Positions 34,071 through 34,877 of a DNA stretch of 34,877 nucleotides are shown here, piece after piece. The first letter of the stretch is position 1. Every line of letters begins with the position of its first letter. A program made the translations under genes and the position numbers. The notes beneath the pieces are model-generated. The model ran no database searches and was not told the DNA's origin. It worked only from the letters and a program-made list of their open reading frames with translations. The stretch is from CAZFLD01 sp964519835 (GTDB lineage Bacteria; Spirochaetota; Spirochaetia; DSM-27196; CAZFLD01). The DNA is taken from contig CAZFLD010000047.1 of the NCBI GenBank assembly GCA_964519835.1, forward strand, positions 1 to 34,877, given 5' to 3'.

Positions 34071-34510
34071 TTCCAGACCTCAACGTACTGATCTATGCCC
34101 ATAACTCGGCAATGGCGGAACACAAAACAGCCAAGGCCTGGTGGGAGAACACCGTTAACGGCGCTGAAACCGTTGGTTTCCCTTGGACTGTCGCGCTCGG
34201 TTTTGTCCGGCTGATGTCGAACCCCGCCGTGGTACAGAGTCCGCTGGACCCCGACACCCTGTTGGCTCGCATCGACGCGATCATAAAGAGCCCGTCCGTC
34301 AAACTGGTAACCCCCGGGTCGAGCCATGTATCAGTGATGCGGGAGTTGATAGCCGAGACAGGCGCCGGTCATCGAATGATCACCGACGTCCACTTGGCTG
34401 CGCTTGCTATCGAGCTCGACGCCACCCTTGCCACAAACGACGCTGACTTTACCCGCTTTGCCCGGCTAAAAACCGTGAATCCCCTCGCGCCGGAGAAAAG
34501 CTCGCTGTAA
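34064..34510 (+). CDS. vapC: VapC-type PIN-domain ribonuclease toxin (148 aa)
   Basis: A magnesium-dependent RNase toxin. PIN landmarks are the P-D-L-N-V-L-I-Y-A start (Asp5), a glutamate ahead of W-T-V-A-L-G-F-V-R-L-M-S-N-P, the T-D-V-H-L-A-A-L-A-I-E helix and A-T-N-D-A-D-F-T-R-F at the end, so the usual acidic set is present. The subfamily is the type with G-F-x-R-L-x-x-N-P. The frame is complete and the module looks functional. Confidence 0.92.
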   Translation: MVIPDLNVLIYAHNSAMAEHKTAKAWWENTVNGAETVGFPWTVALGFVRLMSNPAVVQSPLDPDTLLARIDAIIKSPSVKLVTPGSSHVSVMRELIAETGAGHRMITDVHLAALAIELDATLATNDADFTRFARLKTVNPLAPEKSSL

Positions 34511-34523
34511 GCTCCGTCGAACA

Positions 34524-34877
34524 CTGCCCCGAACAATCCACCTCGATTTTCACACATCAGAGCACCTTCCGGACATCGGCTTCAAGAATCCCGAGGCCCT
34601 GCGCTACGAGGCAGCGGCCATGATCTCCTACGGCGCAAGCCGCAACTTCGGCGGCCACCAGCACACGCCCAACCGCCCGGAACACGCGGGTCCCGTGGCC
34701 TGGCGCGGCGGGCCCGGCGAATGGATTGGGGCCGCTGTGTTGTGATCGAAGACCTGACGAAGTTGCGCGACGTAACCGTGCGGCTACGGGTCCCGAGACG
34801 CTTTCCTTCAATAAGGCAGAGTGTACCTCTCGGCAAGAACGACTGCGAGCAAGCATACGACCGACTTGTCGCACAGG
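34524..34877 (+). pseudogene. Fragments resembling a glycoside-hydrolase-like protein
   Basis: In one frame (34524-34745) R-T-I-H-L-D-F-H-T-S-E-H is joined directly to A-L-R-Y-E-A-A-A-M-I-S-Y-G-A-S and ends at a TGA. After a frame change, D-V-T-V-R-L-R-V-P-R-R appears near 34770-34800. From memory, these three pieces look like the start, middle and C-terminal sandwich of large hypothetical glycosyl hydrolases with a beta-galactosidase-type trimerisation fold, with most of the catalytic barrel missing. The match is by eye only; the stretch may be unrelated decayed sequence. The window ends inside it. Confidence 0.35.

Noticed and set aside
34557..34874. 105-residue frame on - at the window end
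   Set aside because: Arg/Ala-rich product without motifs. The + strand shows better protein-like fragments.

Overview
The window looks like a bacterial chromosome segment from a Gram-negative, outer-membrane-bearing lineage. I suspect a spirochaete, with low to moderate confidence. The reasons are a relaxed lipobox, giant Ig-repeat exported proteins, an Ig stack ending in a beta-barrel with a terminal Phe, long membrane-anchored coiled-coil proteins, a class III adenylate cyclase and CUT2 sugar transport. No rRNA, tRNA or CRISPR array was seen.

Layout. (1) Positions 1-18988 are a surface or exported-protein region: a giant Ig-repeat protein open at the window edge, an Ig-repeat protein ending in a beta-barrel, a small outer-membrane-type protein, and a CARDB-repeat lipoprotein, all on +. 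A 398-residue membrane-anchored protein sits on - between the two giants. (2) Positions 19001-24480 hold a membrane-anchored coiled-coil/TPR-like protein on -, divergent from a membrane class III adenylate cyclase followed by a YchF-type GTPase/ATPase on +. (3) Positions 24517-31742 are the most interesting part. A CUT2 (ribose-type) ABC transporter operon on - (permease, binding protein, double ATPase) diverges from a two-gene operon on +. That operon encodes an NtrC-type response regulator and a kinase in which a complete sugar-ABC ATPase domain is fused to PAS, HisKA and HATPase domains. A sigma-54 promoter match reads into the transporter operon, and several inverted repeats lie between the two operons. 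(4) Positions 31743-34877 are an accessory, decaying region: an intact MazF-like toxin with a ribbon-helix-helix antitoxin, a deleted ISAs1-type transposase, a frameshifted Phd/YefM antitoxin, an intact VapBC pair and fragments resembling a glycoside hydrolase.

Working model (inference). The soluble ABC-kinase has no transmembrane or periplasmic part. Its only obvious input modules are the sugar-transporter-type ATPase domain and the PAS domain. It may dock on the neighbouring permease, or read nucleotide or transport state, then phosphorylate the regulator, which with sigma-54 would switch on the transporter operon. This would be a transporter-coupled two-component circuit built by direct gene fusion.
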